A stretch of DNA of 64,000 nucleotides. Origin: Ganoderma boninense. Taxonomy: Eukaryota; Basidiomycota; Agaricomycetes; Polyporales; Polyporaceae. A model generated the notes under the pieces. That model made no database searches, had not been told where the DNA came from, and saw only the letters and a program-made list of their open reading frames with translations. The DNA lies in assembly GCA_002900995.3 (NCBI GenBank), contig CM035304.1, positions 3,977,612 through 4,041,611 of the forward strand. The letters run 5' to 3'. The position numbers were made by a program, and so were the translations under genes. Below, in pieces: positions 33,446 through 44,947 of this stretch. Numbering within the stretch: position 1 is the stretch's first letter; every line of letters begins with the position of its first letter.

Positions 33446-35745
33446 ATGTGGCTGCTCAGCACTGACCGCGCCGAGCTCCACTACTTCTCCAGCGCTGACG
33501 CCGTCACAGACGGCTACGCTATCCTCTCACACACTTGGGTGGGCCAGGAGCAGACCCATCAGGATGTCATAGCCATCGGCGCGCGTTGCAGCGCCGACAG
33601 CACAAACCCCCGCGACTTCGTCTGCTCCAAGATCCACCAGTCCTGCGTCCTCGCCGAGAGCCATGGCTTCCGCTGGATATGGATCGACTCATGCTGTATC
33701 GACAAAACGAGCAGCACTGAGCTTTCCGAAGCCATCAACTCCATGTTCCGGTGGTACGCACAGGCGGAGGTCTGTTACGCCTTCCTTGCAGACGTCCCTA
33801 GCGGGAGCCAGCTCACCGTCAGGACATCAGCGTTTCGAAAGAGCCGTTGGCATACTCGTGGGTGGACACTGCAGGAGCTGATTGCTCCTGCGATCGTCGT
33901 TTTCATGTCCGGAGATTGGCAAATCCTGGGCACAAAGGCGAACCTTGCCAATCTGCTACAGGAGGTCACCGGTATCGACGAAAGAGTGCTCACTCGGGAA
34001 ACCAGGTTATCCAGCTGCAGCATTTCAGAACGCATGTGCTGGGCCTCCCGACGCAACACGACCAGGGTTGAGGATGAAGCGTACTGCCTCATGGGTCTCT
34101 TCGGCGTCACTATGCCCACCATCTACGGCGAAGGGAGGCGGGCGTTCTTGCGCCTCCAATACGAGATCCTGAGGCATTCCTCCGACATCAGCCTGTTTAC
34201 CTGGTTCACTACGAGCCTCCCTGGATGTGGCAAACTGAGCTCTCAGAGAATCACCTTCTTGCCGGGTACAACAGTTCCAGACGTCGACGCCACAAAGTAC
34301 CTGCTCGCGCCGTCCCCTCAACATTTCGTCCACCCATCCCACTACATCCCTGATCAGGGGCTCCTGGCACGACAACCATACCCCATCTACGACGTAAGTC
34401 CCCTAATCTATCTCAGAACAGTTTTCTCTCGTGCTAAATTGCGTGGTAGGATGGCTCGAGAAAGAAGCCTCGCTCAACCGAGCCAGAGACAGACCCGTTC
34501 GACCGCACAGAGCTCCCACGGATCGCCATCACGAGCTACGGCGTCGAATGCCGCCTCCCCATCTTCGAGTCGCACGGCATCACCATCGCCGTCCTCCTCT
34601 GCCGCCTCGCGCACGGCGACTCCGCCAACCACCTCGGGCTCATCCTCACCGCCGACCCGTCCGCGCGCGACCCGACCCGGCGCCGCTACCACGTCGGCGC
34701 ACGCTACCGCGACGATACCTGGACAAACATCGGCATCCTGCGGCTGGCCTCGCTCGGTACGGATCTGTACAACCTGCGCTTCGACGGCGAGCTCGTGCAC
34801 GCGAAGTGGCGCACGGTGCACATCGTGCCCGCGCCGCCAGAGTGGGCCGCCCCCGAGGCCTCGGTCAGCCGCTTCACGCTCAACTGTGGGGCGGACCCGC
34901 CCTTCCGACTCCCGCACACCATCATATCGAAGTTCATCGCCATGGACTTCACCCCTACGCAGACCAAGGTCCAGGCGGCGGATAGCACGATCACGGTCAC
35001 CCGAATAGCATTCAACAATCCGTACCGCGCCGAGATTGTCTATCTCGACCTCGGGCTCTGCCAACAGCTACAGGCAGGTTCTCAGCGGCTACAGAGCAGC
35101 GACGGGGCGCGTTGGGCGCGGGCGATGATCGGGAGCCCACAGGGCTCCTACGGGTTTGACCACCCCGACCCCTGGATGCACGACTGCGCGAGACACCATA
35201 TTGACTCGTGGGAGGGACGCCTGATGTCGTTCGGAGGAGCCGACAGGACCGTCCGGCTCTCCTTCGCCCCGTGCAGGATCATGCCCGACACGACGGTCGT
35301 TATGCATGTAGAGCTCGCCGGCTTCGCGTACGAGGACATGCTTCGGGCGGCAAACGTAGCTTTTCCGCCTCTCGTAACTCCTTCCATCGTGCCAGGTTCT
35401 CTCGCCTTCACGCCCAGCACGACTGTCGAGAGCTCGCAGCTGTCAGCCCGATCGCTGGCTATTTCGCTGCCGCCTTCACCAGGGCCCTCGATGCCTCGGC
35501 CAGAGTCCTTTGGTGCGCCCTCAAGTCCGCTCTCCGATACTACCAGGACTCGCTCACCACATCCTCAAGGATATGGAGCACCCGAGCCTGCAGCCGTAGA
35601 TGTACAAGCACTATCCTCTGAGCTAGGGGGACGGGGTCCGAGTACCTCGGCTCCTGACAACGCCGGACCGCTCGATTCGGGCCTGACCTGGATCTTGGCT
35701 GAGATCCTTCCCGAAGAGTATGCAGGAAGCGAGGTGTGGTCCTGA
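33446..35745 (+). CDS. HET-domain (heterokaryon incompatibility) protein
   Basis: Two exons (33446-34393, 34450-35745) encode 747 residues. The N-terminal 250 residues carry the HET blocks in order: YAILSHTWVG, RWIWIDSCCIDKTSS with SEAINSMFRWYAQA, then SRWHTRGWTLQELIAP, and finally MSERMCWASRR-like SISERMCWASRR with VEDEAYCLMGLFGVTMPTIYG. HET domains act in self/non-self recognition after hyphal fusion and can trigger cell death; they are related to TIR-type folds. The C-terminal 430 residues have no recognised domain. They contain a Pro/Ser-rich stretch (about 600-690) and end close to the stop without membrane segments. The start is the first Met before the conserved YxxLSHxW block. It faces P450 E tail to tail. 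Residence next to secondary-metabolism genes is common for HET genes in accessory DNA but does not prove a link. Confidence 0.9.
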
Positions 35746-36153
35746 AGAATACTCGCTACTGGACCTGGCAGGTTCCTTTCTCGATCAGCTTCTGCCACGC
35801 GTTCATCACTTTTGTGCGGCCTTTGCGCATCTGTTCCGGCGTATATTCCCTCTGTTGCAAGGCGGTCCTGCCCCCCCCCCTGGAAATCCAGTTTTGCACG
35901 AGCGGGATTCTTGGAAAATAGATCATATACATACATCCGGTGGGTCCCAAGTGACGTCCTATATAAATGGGACCTACTTCGCACAGATAAAAGCAATGTT
36001 CACTATGACGGACAGAATTGCACGACCAGTACAGCACACCGGCTTCACGATTACAAACACGACTTCACAAGCACGCACGGTTCAAAGCACCCAGTCACCA
36101 CAATAGTCCCCATGGCCAGTTACCCTGTCCGGGTTTCCCAGTTCGGCTCCACC
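35746..36153. other. Convergent intergenic region
   Basis: 400 bases between the 3' ends of the HET gene and P450 E, with no gene. It contains a run of ten C at 35871-35880. Confidence 0.6.
35871..35880. repeat. C10 homopolymer
   Basis: Ten consecutive C between two convergent genes; a likely point of length polymorphism or read error. Confidence 0.9.
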
Positions 36154-38566
36154 TTAAGCACGCTTGACCCGTCTGACCAACAACGGCATCTGGCTGCCCT
36201 CCTCGGGCGCCTTGCGCAGCACCGGGCGCTGGACGATCGCCGACTTCTTCTGAAGGTCCTCGACAGGCACCGCGAGCTCGAACTCGAACGCGCGCACGAG
36301 CGTGTACACCAGCGCCTTCATCCTAGTTCATCGCACCTCCCGTCAGTAACTTTCCTCTCCCCCACACACACGAAATGAACGTACTCGACAAGGGAGAAGC
36401 GGTACCCGATGCACGCGCGCGGTCCGCCGATGAACGTGAGGAGGTGGCCCCACACGCCCGGGATACTAGAGACGGCCTCGGGGAGGCGCTCCCAGCGCTC
36501 GGGGCGGAACTCGGCCGCGTCGGCGCCCCAGAGCTTCGTCGAGCGGTTCATCGCGAGGATCGGGATGAAGATCGGCGTCCCCTTCGAGATCCTGCAGCCG
36601 CAGCGTGCAGCGGGGCGTTAGCCATGGCAATGTCGTTACAGCTCTCGCGTGGGTCCAACCCCCGAGAGAGAGCGAGGGGGAGGGGGCGGAGACGACTCAC
36701 CGGATGCTGTCCTGGACGACGCCGTGGCGGTCGACGAACGGCTCGGCGACGGGGATCACGTCGTCGCGCGTCGCCTCGCGCGAGGTGGTCGGCACGGGCG
36801 CGTGCACGCGGAGCGTCTCGCGCACGACGCAGTCGAGGTACGGGAGGTCGTTGAGCTGGTCCATGCTCGGCGTGTCCGTGTCGAGCGCGAGGAGCTCCGC
36901 GCGCAGCTTCGCCTGCACGGCGGGGGCCTGAGTCAGTGCGAAGAGGCACCACGTCGTCGCGGTGCTTGTCGTCTCGTGCCCTGCGACGAGGAACCTAGGG
37001 ATGCCAAGTTATTATTATAAGGTGAGAGAGTGGGGGGGGGGGGGCGGCGAGGGACGTACGTGGGGACCTCTTCGGAAGACGAAGGCATGTCAAATTAGCG
37101 GCGAGCGTGGAGACGTGTGAAAAGAGCGGGAGGGCCACGTACGTGCCATAACGTCCTCATCGGAGAGCCGCTGGCCCTCAGGGATGTCCGTCGCCATGTT
37201 CGACTTCAGGAGCAGGGTGAGCAGGTCGCGGCTGCGAGCCTTCTCCTTACCCTCAGCAGCCTCGCGCCTGATCTCGGCCTTCTTTTCCTCAAGAAGCTGC
37301 GTGCCGATCCGGCGCATGACTTCCTGGGCGCGGTCCCAGCGGCGGACTTGCTCGTCGGGCTTGATATGGGCGAACTCAGCAACGCAACCCAACAAATCGA
37401 TATGAGAGGTGGATGAACGACGTACAAAGATGTTAAGGATGGGAAAGAAGTTGCGGAGAATCATCATGAAGGTGATTCGAACCTGAGGGTCGAACATTTG
37501 CTTGAAAGCGGTGACAAGTTCGTTCTCCTCGCCCTTTGGGTGCAGAGCATCGAAGCGGTAGTTGAAGCCTGAAATAGCATTTCAGGCCTTTCAAGAACCG
37601 CAGCCAGTACATTTGCACTTGCAAACTCACCAGCAAGACCGATGACATCCAAGGTCATCTTACTGAGACCTTGAATAACATTGAGACGAGCGGTCCCATC
37701 AGAGCGGGATATCTCGGCCTCCCAAACATCGCGGAGCTGTCGAGATATGTCAGGAACGCAGGTCTCGTTATGCATTAGACTGTACCTACTTCAAGAGACT
37801 TCTCGACGAAAATCTCCGTGAGCTCACGAATTTGCGAGGGGCCGAAGGCAGGGTTCTGCGGGCAGGCACGAGAATCTGCGTTGGCAACCAACGACAGCGT
37901 GAGAACCAACGACAGCGCACCATGACCCTTCTCTGCACGGCGATACATGACCGTCAGCGAAACATAAAACAGTGCACTTGGAAGGCGACGGACCTGCTGT
38001 CTGTGCTGCTCCCCTGAACATCAGCGGGCCGGTCAGCAGCCATATCACGTATTGATACTGTGGGCAGAAAGCCACCTTCTGTGAAGAGCACGCCTAACAA
38101 TGATTTTCAGCCTTCACCGTGTTGGACTAGCAGGATCGACGATTGCTCTCACCTTTTCCAAGAATCCTCGCCAGATTCCTGCGAGCTTGAGAGGGCTTTT
38201 GATAGTCTGCTGAGTGCGTCATTATATGGTTAAGAGCACGAGGATCCATCGTCCACAGGCGATCGAGCTGTATGCAGACACCTCGTTTTAGCAACGGCGG
38301 ATGGAAGAGGTCAAAGTACGTACGCCAAGGAAGCCTCTGTACATGATGGTTGAGCCGTATTCCGCAACCCACCGCTCCTGTGGGACCGAGTTGTCTTCGT
38401 CGATGATTTCCTTCATGTTACCCCATACGAGGCTCGTCATCGGGGGGCCTGGGAGATTTCTGATTTGACTGGTGAACGGTCGGACGATGAAAGGACGGAG
38501 CTTCCATAGCAGCAAGCCGAGAATGCCCAGGAGAGCGAACAGGGCAGTCTGCCCGATGGAGAGCAT
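36154..38566 (-). CDS. Cytochrome P450 monooxygenase E, microexon-rich
   Basis: Thirteen exons on the minus strand (38324-38566, 38153-38267, 38076-38093, 37994-38013, 37921-37932, 37790-37855, 37631-37736, 37426-37568, 37143-37359, 37060-37069, 36701-36994, 36385-36591, 36154-36322) give 539 residues with the phase closing throughout. Four exons are tiny: 18, 20, 12 (RRVM) and 10 bases. Without the last two the conserved [17 protein letters not shown] and [14 protein letters not shown] blocks would be broken, so they are well supported. Motifs: N-terminal helix, NLPGPP, I-helix AGHETTS (321-327), ExxR (ETLR, 376-379), and heme loop [13 protein letters not shown] with Cys near 475. This is a different P450 family from A-D, the type with AGHETT and GGPRACIG. 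The acceptor of exon 37143-37359 is the least certain; a second AG 15 bases upstream keeps the frame. The substrate is unknown. A decayed copy (F) lies 10 kb away. Confidence 0.88.
37032..37044. repeat. G13 homopolymer in P450 E intron
   Basis: Thirteen consecutive G in the intron between the 10-base exon and the oxygen-activation exon of P450 E. Confidence 0.9.
37886..37917. repeat. 14-bp direct repeat beside a microexon
   Basis: AACCAACGACAGCG occurs at 37886-37899 and 37904-37917 (plus strand), in the P450 E intron immediately downstream of the 12-base exon 37921-37932. It begins three bases from the donor and could be an intronic splicing element or simple slippage. Confidence 0.8.
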
Positions 38567-39590
38567 GGTGGTTGTAAGTGAAGACCGGTAGTGGAAGGTG
38601 AGGAGTTGAGGACTCGGCTGCTGAGAGTGTACCCACGGCACTGCCAGGGGAAAGCCTGAGATTTAGTATATGGCACCAGTGCAGCGTGGTTGATTCTACG
38701 AGGTGTACCTGCCTGAAGGGAAGAGGGATGGTTAATAGGAGGTCCGGGATTGGCGTATATAAACGGCCGTGGTGGGCATACGTGGCCTGTGTAGTGGATG
38801 AATCGATGATGGCCGGGAGGATGATGAGTCCCTCTGGCAAGTCGAGTTCGGGGACTGCGAGCCGGGCGCGGGAGCAATGTCATGGCACAGCCACCATGCG
38901 TTTCCCGAGAAACTCGGGGATGTGGCTGCTGATAAATCTTATTTCCGGGCAGCTCGGCCGCCGCCTTTGCTATAGGCCTCAGAAGGTCCTGGTTCAGTTA
39001 TTTACCATTAGGATTCTGTTGCCGGTCCGAGTTTCTTAATAGTCTACCTCACTAGTGGGCCGCCGCCGTCCTTCGAGAGCCTATTGCGGTACACCTCGTC
39101 GTTCGCGCTCTACCATCTTTCGACTGTCTCCTTCATTTCCAAGACGGCGATGAATGCTGGAGTCGCTGTCGCTCATACTGTGACAGTATGGCAGGCTCCT
39201 TGGGGTTCGGGAACTCTCTTCGCGCGTCCCTTCGCCAGTCCGCGGTGGCATAACCTAAGGTGCGCTTCATCTGCCCTCCAAGCCACGCAGTCCTCGCCTG
39301 CCACTTCCACCGTGTGTTGGGCTTGGCATCCTCCCGGCGGCCCCACTGTAAAGTTTGGATCACAAGCGCTCAAGAGCGGCCCGTTGCCTCTAGACGCCAA
39401 GAGCGCCTGTTTCTGTTGTCTCTCGTGCGGTGCTCAGGCTTACCCGACGATAAGTCACTGGGACCTAGTTACACACGACTGTCGCGTCCGTGGTCCGCTG
39501 TGCGCATATACATACATATATACGCACACGCGAAAGGGTAAGGAGACCGTCTTCAAACTCTTACAGCCATCTTCTAGGTCCGACGCCACC
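38567..39590. other. Divergent promoter region, P450 E / M28 peptidase
   Basis: 1.0 kb between divergent starts. At 39500-39530 lies an AT-rich, partly palindromic stretch (GTGCGCATATA ... TATATACGCAC) about 60-90 bases before the M28 start, probably its core promoter. No gene is seen. Confidence 0.5.
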
Positions 39591-40982
39591 ATGTTCAAGG
39601 TGTTGACAACATACCTCGTCTTTGTTCAACTTGCCGCTGTTCTACCCACATCTTCATGGGCCTCGCCGATCTCTACCCAGCAGTTGGAGAACGTGGCGTC
39701 GAAGGGTTACCGACTTCTTGATCTTCAACCCGGCGTGGAACCCGTCTGGAAGACCGAGGAGGAGAAACTCGAACTGCTCCGCCAAGGTGTTCATTTTGTG
39801 GGTCCTTCGTGTTATCTATCATGTCGCAGAACATCTGACAACCCATTCAGTTCGATGTAACAGAGGTGTATGACCCTGACGAGGCCGCTAGTTCACTTGA
39901 TTTTGAGCCTCCCGTGACGAACAATGCCAACTGTAAGCTTGCAGCATGGAGCGATATCATGACTCATGAGCAAGACTTACGACTCCCACAGTTCCCGCTC
40001 CGTCGCACCTGTCTGATATCAAGCCCGTTCTCGACACACTCTCCATAGCCAATATGCAGGAGTACCTTGCCAAGCTGACGTCCTTCAACAACCGCCACTA
40101 TACCACGTCCACCGGCAAGGCCGCGAGCCAGTACATCTTCGACACCATCACCGCGGTATGCCTCTCGCGCGCTCTTCCACGCCTCTTCACTGACGAATTC
40201 TCATGTATACACTAGTTCGCGGCGGACCGCCCCGACATCACAGTGACGAAGTTCAAGCACTCCTGGGCACAGTTCTCCGTCATCGCGCACATCAACGGCT
40301 CCTCTTCCGCCTCCGCCCCGCTCGTCATCCTCGGCGCGCACGAGGACTCTATCAACCTCCGCAACCCGCGGACCGGCCACGCGCCCGGCGCAGACGACGA
40401 CGGCTCCGGCACGGTGAACCTCCTCGAGGTCTTCCGCGCGCTCGTCGCCGCGGACTTCCGCCCGTCCGTGCCCGTCGAGTTCCACTGGTACTCGGGAGAG
40501 GAGGCGGGCCTGCTCGGCAGCCAAGAGGTCGCGAAGGCGTACAAGAAGGCGGGGACGGAGATCAGGGCGATGCTCGAGCTCGACATGACGGGGTACTTCA
40601 AGCCCGGGTCGAAGGAGGTCATCGCGCTCGAGGCGGACTATATGGACACGGGCGAGACGGCGTTCTTGAAGCAACTTGTGGAGACGTACTCGGTGCTCGA
40701 CTGGGCGATGGATGCTCCTGTGCGTGATATTTCCTTTGCTAGGATGTGTGTAGATCTGGTTCGTGGCTGACATTGAGGCAGTGTGGGTACGCATGCTCGG
40801 ACCATTCGAGCTGGTACAAGCAGGGATACACGACTGGGATGCTGTACGAGGCGGTTACCGGCGACGACAACCCACACGTACACAGCACGGGCGACACGAC
40901 TGAGGTCGAAGGCTTTTCATGGACCCACTCGCTGGAATTCGCGAAGGTCGCGCTGGCGTATGTGTATGAGCTGACGATGTAG
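39591..40982 (+). CDS. Secreted M28 aminopeptidase (leucyl aminopeptidase type)
   Basis: Five exons (39591-39797, 39851-39932, 39992-40155, 40216-40719, 40782-40982) encode 385 residues. The N-terminus is a signal peptide (hydrophobic core around VLTTYLVFVQLAAVLP, cleavage expected near SWA-SP). A propeptide of about 70-80 residues precedes the catalytic domain. The M28 di-zinc site is visible in order: GAHEDS (His), GADDDGSG (bridging Asp), EEAGLLGS (catalytic Glu and ligand Glu), LDMTGY (Asp) and, after the last intron, CGYACSDHSSW (His and a disulfide). Two of the cysteines suit the known disulfide of extracellular leucyl aminopeptidases. It should release N-terminal residues from peptides outside the cell, a nutritional role. 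Two divergent M20 enzymes earlier in the window are a different, cytosolic family. Confidence 0.93.
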
Positions 40983-41717
40983 AATGTTCTCAGCGACTTG
41001 ATAGGCATATGCATGCGAGTACATAGAACCCTACGGACGGCCAATGCCTGACCTACATCCCGATCAAGAGAGTCGTTGTGATCGTGCATTTTAGATTTAG
41101 ACTTACTCCGCATACAGGGCCCCCATGACCGGGTGCTTTGTCCCAATCGCGCGTATACCGCTCGATGTACGCTGTGGTAAGGAGGCGTAAATCTTATCTA
41201 ATCTGTGTGGCAGTACTACTCGTTTCGTAGTTGTTGCGAACTTGGAACTACCATCATATCCGGAGTCGACGTCGCAGATTCAGATTCTCAAGTGCAAAAT
41301 GATACCCAGCATGTCCAGCATACGATCGTGTCAGTAAGTAACAGCTCCCGGGTTCTAAAACTTTCAAGTTGTCCTCAATCTCTTCCATGAACAGCGTGCA
41401 GGAATGCTAGGGGATGCCTTGGCATTCGGAGATGGAACGATGGACGATCGCTGGAGATTGACACCGTCAAAAGTCAGCGAACAAAATATGGAAACCCTCG
41501 TTCACAGGGGTGCAACACACTGAAGTGAAGTACCAGTACTTACATCAGGGTGACGTTGAGCGACAGTTCTCTCGTCATTCAACAACGATTCGCATACTTA
41601 AGACCAGCCCCTCCGGCCCAGGATTTCGCAACGTCGCTCACCCCTTCGAACACAACCACCACCACAGCTCACCCATAACCCTCGTCTAACACCGTCTCGT
41701 CCTCATCCTCTATTGCC
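40983..41717. other. Intergenic
   Basis: 735 bases between the M28 peptidase and carbonic anhydrase genes. No gene or repeat is seen; the end holds the carbonic anhydrase promoter. Confidence 0.6.
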
Positions 41718-42365
41718 ATGGCCACCACCACGAGCCCGACGATCGCAGACCTCCTCGCGCGCAACAAAGCGACGCTCTCCTCCTTCCAGCCGCGGCCCCT
41801 CTTCTCCGAGCTGCCCGCCATGGACCTCTCGCTTCCGTCCACGATCATCGTTGCCTGCTGCGACGCCCGCGCCCACCCCGAGGAGTTCTTCTGCCTCCGG
41901 CCCAACGAGGCCCTCGTCCTCCGCACCGCCGCGGGCCGTGTCCGGCCCGTCCTCAAGGACCTCGCCGCGCTCGAGACGTTCATCGGGTACGGCAAGGTCA
42001 AGCAGCTCCTCATCATCCACCACACCGACTGCGGCGGCGCGCACATGAAGGCCGCGGACATCAAGGCGAGCATCATCTCGCGGTGAGTCTGCATGGTTAA
42101 AACTTAAAACTTAACCCCTCGCTGCTTCGTGGCATTGGGATCTGAGCGCGAGCGCTGAGCCTTGTGTTGCATGCTCAGGCGGCCGGCGAAGAAGCCGGAG
42201 ATCGAGGCTTGGGACACGCCGGCTTCGGGAGCCAAGTCCATCGCTGACAGCGTGAAGGACGACGTCGCGCTCGTGCAGCGGGACGAGCTGCTGTCCGAGA
42301 CCTTGCGGAAGGGAACGAAGGGGTTCGTGTTCGATATCAAGACGGGCGTCGTAAACGAGGTATGA
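41718..42365 (+). CDS. Beta-carbonic anhydrase
   Basis: Two exons (41718-42082, 42179-42365) encode 183 residues, a short form of the family. The enzyme interconverts carbon dioxide and bicarbonate. Zinc ligands are clear: ACCDAR (Cys48, with Asp49 and Arg51 forming the conserved dyad) and HHTDCGG (His103 and Cys106). RTAAGRV matches the usual (N)AG(N/R) block. The protein begins directly with MATTTSPTIADLLARN and has no targeting peptide, so it should be cytosolic. Short beta-type enzymes of this shape occur in fungi beside the larger Nce103-type. The 3' exon covers the C-terminal helices (DDVALVQRDELL). The gene appears ordinary and not part of the terpenoid cluster. Confidence 0.93.
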
Positions 42366-42762
42366 TGCTTGGCGCGTCGTTTCGCACGTGTACGATAGTA
42401 GGCAGGGTTCCACGATCAACGCCAGTCTGAAGGGATTTCTGGGGATTTCGAGCTGAGCGGTAAAAATACGCCCGCGTAATGCGGGTTGACAGAATGGTAT
42501 GAAGGTGCATTGGACGCTACTAGGATGCAACTTGAATATATCTATGGTCCATATTATACTACGGCGGGATTTCAAACAAAAGAGCGAAGGTGTGGAATGA
42601 ACGTCGTACGGAAAATGATCCTTTGAAAGAGAGGTGCGTCCACCGCGAAATGCATGCACCACCAAGGCAGTCCTTAACCCACAAATAGATATGCATGACT
42701 CCGAATTTGACGAGTCCCCTAGGTGACGTGTTCGACGAGCCTTCAATGTTGCAACACCACCT
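42366..42762. other. Convergent intergenic region
   Basis: 400 bases between the 3' ends of the carbonic anhydrase gene and priA-like gene A; nothing is seen. Confidence 0.6.
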
Positions 42763-43852
42763 TTACTTTGTGGCAACGCAACGACTCCGGTCTGCGGTCA
42801 CAGCATATCCGGACTTGCACCGGCGCACGACGCAAGCGCCGCCCATGCAAGAGACATCCGCGACCCCAGGGAGAGCGGTACAGTCCACTCCGCGCGGCGA
42901 GAGCGAGTCGAAGGGCGTCATGCATCCTCCACCTACACACACCATCGTCAGCCTTCTCGACCTACTCGACATCTACCGAGACGGTCGAAAATAACACTCA
43001 CAGCTTTCGAGTTCATGTTTGGCGTCGACACACTCCCACGGCTCGCTCACCTGGCCCCTCTGCTCGAAGAGCCCGCAGGGAATGAACCCTCTGGGGCACA
43101 TCCGCCGCCGGTTCGCGACCCTGTCGAACGGGGATGCGGCGCGGCGCTCGGGGGTCACGACCGCGCTCGGGCAGGAGGACGAGCACTGGCCGTTGCACAC
43201 CGCGTTCGGCGCCTCGCAGACGCACTCTCCGGCCACCGAGTCGACGGAGAAGCCGTTGCTGCACGCGAACGCGCAGGGATTGCTGTCCTCGCAGCTCTCA
43301 ATGGCTCCAGCGGGGAACATGCAGGTCTCGCTTCGTTCATTGAGCTGCGTGCGAGTGTGGGATAAGAGCGAAATTGAGCGGGTTGCCCGAGTAGTAGCAG
43401 GATCGTAAATCGCGCCTCACAAATGATACCAGTGCGGCGGTCACCGCGGCCGGGTCGCCGGTCGCTTGAACAGCCTGGTGTCTCTGGCGTGAACACGGGG
43501 ATCGCATCGCATACAGGACAACACTCACCTCCGCCGCTATTCCATTCGACGTGAGAAGGTTGGAGATGGTGGAGAGGCAGGCGCATGCATCTGACGCACA
43601 CATGTAAGTTAGGTCAGTCCTTGTGTTCGCTGAGCACTGAAAACTGAATGCACACGCACAGACTTCACCAAAAGTGATTGGATTGCCATTCACCAAACCT
43701 TGCAATTCCCCAATGACCAATCCACAGGTATCCGTGTAGCCGCCTGTCTGACGGCGGCTTAGTCCCGAAAGCGTCGTCCGGGACTGGGCTTGAACAGAGG
43801 CCACGCCGACAGTGAGGACGCCGAGGACATTGAAGGCGAGATTAGGACGCAT
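42763..43852 (-). CDS. priA: PriA-like secreted cysteine-rich protein A
   Basis: Five exons on the minus strand (43660-43852, 43529-43590, 43430-43474, 43002-43344, 42763-42932) encode 270 residues. A signal peptide (LGVLTVGVASVQAQ) is followed by a small variable domain (ACACLSTISNLLT), then a cysteine-rich region (CEDSNPCAFACSNGF, CNGQCSSSCPSAVV, RMCPRGFIPC). The C-terminal hallmark of the family is CGGC, GVDCTALPGVADVSC, then CVVRRCKSGYAVTAD. PriA was described from Lentinula edodes as a gene expressed early in fruiting; the biochemical role is unknown, and proteins of this type are thought to be secreted. The exon 1 donor was placed by alignment with copy B. Copy B, 1.1 kb away, is very close in exons 4-5 and even in the intron between them. 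Confidence 0.9.
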
Positions 43853-44947
43853 GTCGGGCCAAGAGGCGATGAATCGGTGGGGTACGGTGTGTGGGAGGCT
43901 ATCGGCGAGTGTGGAGGGGGAAGAAGAGGGGGCAGGGGCCGAAGGAGGGAGCGTTCTCAGTGCGAGGTTGGGACATTATAGAGTCTAGACTCGCGATCAC
44001 TTACAAGGTAAAACTGCCAGTGGCGTTGCCCAAAACTTGCAAGGCGCGGAGGCACACTGGCACAGTCAGGAAAACACACTCCGCGAAGGATCTCCGGATC
44101 CAATTGGACGATACATAGACGGAACGTGAGGCTGCGGTTCGTCTCGGGACTGCGAGGTTCTGGAACGATGCAGCTTTGTCTCGACGAAGATGAGACTAGT
44201 TGCGATGGAGCCATGTCTTTTCTTCCAATCTTCTCTTCAAAAATGAGGATTGGAAGACATATCGTCAGGCGTTGGTAGGCATCCATAGTGCTTTCATGGC
44301 AGCCTGATGCTCTTGACCGGACGCCCGAGCGCTGTCGTGCTGATTCGCTGAGCCTGAAAAGCAGAAACATGGCAGAGATGAGGGCACTGCATGTCAATGT
44401 CTCATGAATATGTTCCTGGCTGTTGAACGTTTGCGGTCAGCAAAATACAACAGCGACAGCAAAGGACGACGTACGACAGCCAAGTGACGGATGTGATCGA
44501 GTCTCGACTCCAATCCGAATCGGGCGAGTACCGCCACCTCATTTGACGCCGGAAACAACGCAATTCATCTCGAGTCCACAATCGACTCACCGCTTGCTGA
44601 CACGTCAACATTTACAATTCGGGTTCGAGCTCGAAGGGGGTCCAACCCAGCTGGAGGGCACCGTAATCACCGCAAGATGTTACTTGAATTTTTCAGCCGC
44701 GTCGGACTACACCACCTCATAAGAAATATATGATCGACGATAACATACGAAGTATCAAACAAAGAGCGACAGTCTGGAAAGAATGTAATCGTTGTAAGGA
44801 AAGGTTGTACCCAGATGGGAAGCGCGTCAATGACGATGTCCGGACAAGGCAGCCTCCAGTTCCGCACCCTGCAATGGTAGACATGCATACACGATTGGGT
44901 GTGGGGCTGGTCCTTCGGGTGGCGCATTCAGAGATGGGAAAGCGCCC
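43853..44947. other. Intergenic between the priA-like copies
   Basis: 1.1 kb. The first 210 bases are the copy A promoter. The block at about 43983-44055 is clearly related to the block upstream of copy B (about 46160-46245), so the duplication included promoter DNA. No gene is seen. Confidence 0.6.

Noticed and set aside
34431..35064. Open frames in other phases and on the minus strand across the HET C-terminus
   Set aside because: Arg/Pro/Ala-rich shadow frames of a GC-rich exon.
40201..40794. Long minus-strand frame opposite the M28 peptidase gene
   Set aside because: It is the shadow of the GC-rich M28 exon; the plus strand has all metal ligands.
41718..42365. Truncated carbonic anhydrase
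   Set aside because: The short length is normal for one beta-type class, and all zinc ligands are present.
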